From assembly GCA_016179995.1 (NCBI GenBank), contig JACPCC010000106.1, positions 1 to 5,551 on the forward strand: a stretch of 5,551 nucleotides of DNA. The letters run 5' to 3'. The notes beneath the pieces were generated by a model. The model saw only the letters and a program-made list of their open reading frames with translations. It searched no databases and was not told where the DNA came from. Origin of the DNA: Candidatus Woesearchaeota archaeon. GTDB taxonomy: Archaea > Nanobdellota > Nanobdellia > Woesearchaeales > GW2011-AR9. Of this stretch, positions 3,607 to 5,551 are shown one piece after another (position 1 is the stretch's first letter; every line of letters begins with the position of its first letter). The translations under genes and the position numbers were made by a program.

Positions 3607-5508
3607 ATGGTAGAATTTGGCTCTGGTTATTCCATGCCCATGGATAGGGAGTATGGACAGCACAATGCTCTACGGGCAGAAGCTAGTCCCGCTAATAATT
3701 CTACAAATGATGTAAAAGTAGGAATTGGGGAATTTGGTATTAGTTTAGGTTTAGGACCGGTACAAAATGTTCCGGCTATCGGTGCTAAGCTGCGTGCAGG
3801 TATAAAAACCATGGAGCTTGGCTTTATGGGTGCAGGAAAAGGTGGCGGTCAAGGCCATACTCCAGAAATGTATGGTCAGAAACAACGTCAAGCTTTAGCA
3901 GAGATGAGAACAGCAAATCGTGTTGATTTTACTACACATTCTTCCGTAGGGGTTTGGGGCTTAGCTGGGCAAGATCAGCAAGGTAATTTTTCTAAATCTG
4001 CTAAGTCTGCTTCACTTAGTGAAATAAAAAGAGCGATAGAATTTGCTTCTGACGTAGCGGCTGGTGGGCCAGTTGTTGTACATACGGGAGAATTTCGCAG
4101 ACCTATAGTAGATGCTGAGTGGAATAGTGAAGATGAGAAATGGCGTGGCAAGTTTAAGATGTATGATGATGAAGCAGAGCGAACTTCTTATCATATAGTT
4201 GATACTAGAACAGGACATCTGATTCAAGAAGCGCGTAAAAATAGGAAAGTTTCTAAGCCAGTTTGGAATCGTTATGAGGAAGGTACAGAGGAATGGAAAA
4301 AATTTGGCGGTAAGTCTTATACTGATGATACTGGAAAAAAAGTTCAGCCAGGAAGTTATATTGATTTTCAAGGTAATTATGTACCAATAGAAAATCGTAT
4401 GCCGCGCTTTGATAAATCCAAAGGCACGTTTATAACTAAACAGATGGATTGGAATGATTTGCAAAAAGAGGCTGAAGAAATGACTAGTCGAGCTAGAGAA
4501 ATGTGGAAACAATGGAAATCGGGAGAATTAACGCAGAAAGACTTTGAGTCTTCTAATTGGGTACGCTTTAAAGAAGCAAAAAATGAAAATGAGATTAAAA
4601 TTAAGCCAGAAGAAGCTTATGTCATCTCTACTCTTGAAACAAATGCAGCTAACAGCCGTGGTTGGGCTCTACATTATGGGGCAGGTTATGAAGATGATAT
4701 AGAGAAGATTAGTAAGATGAAAAAAGCTCTGGAGTTTTATGAAAAACTGGAGTCTGATCTTCCAGAAGATGAAAAATGGAAATTAAAAGTTAAGATGAGA
4801 GAAAGTGGGATGGATATGTTTGTGCCTACTGAAGAAAAAATGCCTAGCGAATGGATTAAAAAAGAATTAAAACAACGAGAACAGCATCTTAAGCAGACCC
4901 AAGAAGCTTCTTCTTCACAATGGGCGCAGTCTGCAGAGGCGGCTGAAACTATCAGGCATGTGCAAAGCGCAGACACTTATGCTTTAAAAGAGTCATATGA
5001 TTCTTATGCTCAATCTGGTATAGTGGCCATGCAGCAGACAGATAAGTTGCAAAAAGAAGGTAAACTAAAAAAACCTATTGCTATTGCTATGGAAAATTTG
5101 TATCCAGAAAGTTTTGGTGCCCATCCTGAAGAATTAATTACTCTTATTCAAAATAGTCGTGAACGTATGCAGGAGATGCTGGTAAAGCGAGGCATGGCTG
5201 AAGAAGAAGCCAAGAAAAAAGCTGAAACTCATATTACTGCTACACTCGATACTGGTCATTTAAATATGTGGCGCAAGTATTGGACAGGCGATCCCAAGAA
5301 AAGTTTGAAAGATAATGATGAAGAATTTAATAAATGGATGATGGAAAAAGTAGTTAAATTATCTGATTCTGGTGTTTTAGGTCATATTCATTTAGTAGAT
5401 AATTATGGTTATCAAGACGATCACTTAGCTCCTGGAGAGGGGAATACGCCAGTAAAAGAAATTAACAAAAAACTAGATAAGATAATGGAAGCACTGGATA
5501 TTAAGTAA
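3607..5508 (+). CDS. Endonuclease IV / sugar-phosphate-isomerase-like TIM-barrel protein with a large internal insertion
   Basis: 633 residues. It matches the AP_endonuc_2 (xylose-isomerase-like) TIM barrel, whose members repair abasic sites or isomerise sugars using bound metals. The start of the barrel is IGEFGISLGLG (40-50). Then come THSSVG (His111, like EndoIV His69), VVVHTGEF (His159, like His109), IAMENLYPE (Glu496, like Glu145), LDTGH (Asp548 and His551, like Asp179 and His182), HIHLVDN (His595, like His216) and DDHLAPGEG (Asp604 and His606, like Asp229 and His231). These are nearly all the metal ligands. Between about 165 and 455 lies an insertion rich in Trp, Lys and Glu, first probably beta (SYHIVDTRTG, YIDFQGNYVP), then long helices. 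Typical EndoIV is about 280 residues. The chain stops after helix KEINKKLDKIMEALDIK, before the last strand that normally carries the final Glu ligand (EndoIV Glu261). The fold assignment is firm. Whether it cleaves DNA or acts on a sugar is open. I recall similar long barrel proteins in DPANN archaea, but this could not be searched. The protein is cytoplasmic and the gene is probably monocistronic. Confidence 0.82.
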   Translation: MVEFGSGYSMPMDREYGQHNALRAEASPANNSTNDVKVGIGEFGISLGLGPVQNVPAIGAKLRAGIKTMELGFMGAGKGGGQGHTPEMYGQKQRQALAEMRTANRVDFTTHSSVGVWGLAGQDQQGNFSKSAKSASLSEIKRAIEFASDVAAGGPVVVHTGEFRRPIVDAEWNSEDEKWRGKFKMYDDEAERTSYHIVDTRTGHLIQEARKNRKVSKPVWNRYEEGTEEWKKFGGKSYTDDTGKKVQPGSYIDFQGNYVPIENRMPRFDKSKGTFITKQMDWNDLQKEAEEMTSRAREMWKQWKSGELTQKDFESSNWVRFKEAKNENEIKIKPEEAYVISTLETNAANSRGWALHYGAGYEDDIEKISKMKKALEFYEKLESDLPEDEKWKLKVKMRESGMDMFVPTEEKMPSEWIKKELKQREQHLKQTQEASSSQWAQSAEAAETIRHVQSADTYALKESYDSYAQSGIVAMQQTDKLQKEGKLKKPIAIAMENLYPESFGAHPEELITLIQNSRERMQEMLVKRGMAEEEAKKKAETHITATLDTGHLNMWRKYWTGDPKKSLKDNDEEFNKWMMEKVVKLSDSGVLGHIHLVDNYGYQDDHLAPGEGNTPVKEINKKLDKIMEALDIK

Positions 5509-5532
5509 TTACAAGTTAGATTTTCTAAATTA

Positions 5533-5549
5533 TTTTTTAGTTTATTTTT
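5533..5549 (+). terminator. T-run terminator after the AP-endonuclease-like gene
   Basis: Two T-runs, TTTTTT at 5533-5538 and TTTTT at 5545-5549, follow the TAA stop by 25-40 bp in a T-rich tail, the usual form of an archaeal terminator. They support the TAA at 5506-5508 as the true end of the gene rather than a frameshift inside a longer one. Confidence 0.55.
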
Positions 5550-5551
5550 CA

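Noticed and set aside
3627..3812. Minus-strand 61-residue frame at the start of the barrel gene
   Set aside because: It is antisense to conserved barrel residues, with no start signals of its own.
4012..4512. Minus-strand 166-residue hydrophobic frame resembling a membrane protein
   Set aside because: It lies wholly inside the barrel gene on the opposite strand. The Phe/Ile/Ser-rich composition is a shadow of the Lys/Glu-rich insertion.
4737..4976. Cys-rich minus-strand 79-residue frame that might suggest a metal-binding peptide
   Set aside because: The Cys codons are antisense of Ala/Glu/Gln codons in the barrel gene's helical insertion, and there is no promoter or ribosome binding site.

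Overview
The window looks like an AT-rich archaeal chromosome segment, most plausibly from a DPANN-type lineage such as Woesearchaeota or Pacearchaeota. The evidence is TTTAAATA-type TATA boxes, one placed so that transcription would begin at the start codon (leaderless); a second initiation mode using Shine-Dalgarno motifs (GGAGAT, AGAGGT); T-run ends after genes; an archaeal-type P-loop ATPase; and an Lrp/AsnC-like effector domain. The lineage is inferred from gene style and recalled family resemblance, not from a marker gene.

Layout. (1) Positions 1-486 hold the 3' end of a Lys/Glu/Gln-rich gene that enters from the left edge. A 20-bp tandem repeat straddles its stop codon. (2) Positions 523-1991 hold a leaderless archaeal ATPase gene (560-1624). 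Immediately after its stop comes an ATG that begins a six-codon frame, and then, in the +1 frame, an Lrp/AsnC effector (RAM) domain that lacks its DNA-binding part. (3) Positions 2036-3268 hold two minus-strand genes of unrecognised family in one likely operon, convergent with the ATPase/Lrp pair. (4) Positions 3269-3606 are a divergent intergenic region. They hold both promoters and a conspicuous ~150-bp imperfect inverted-repeat element flanked by a 10-bp direct repeat, TTTTTAAACG, which looks like a small non-autonomous transposon (MITE-like). (5) Positions 3607-5508 encode a 633-residue endonuclease IV / sugar-phosphate-isomerase-like TIM-barrel protein. It carries a roughly 300-residue insertion in the middle of the barrel and ends before the last strand of the fold. 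A T-rich terminator follows.

How the genes work together. The ATPase and Lrp-like frame abut and are probably co-transcribed. The two minus-strand genes are probably co-transcribed with each other. The barrel gene has its own promoter and ribosome binding site. No shared pathway can be read from the sequence. The observations most worth following up are the MITE-like element, the possible +1 frameshift site (TTT TGA C) in the Lrp-like gene, and the heavily expanded, C-terminally short AP-endonuclease-like barrel. No complete transposase, CRISPR array, tRNA or rRNA was seen.
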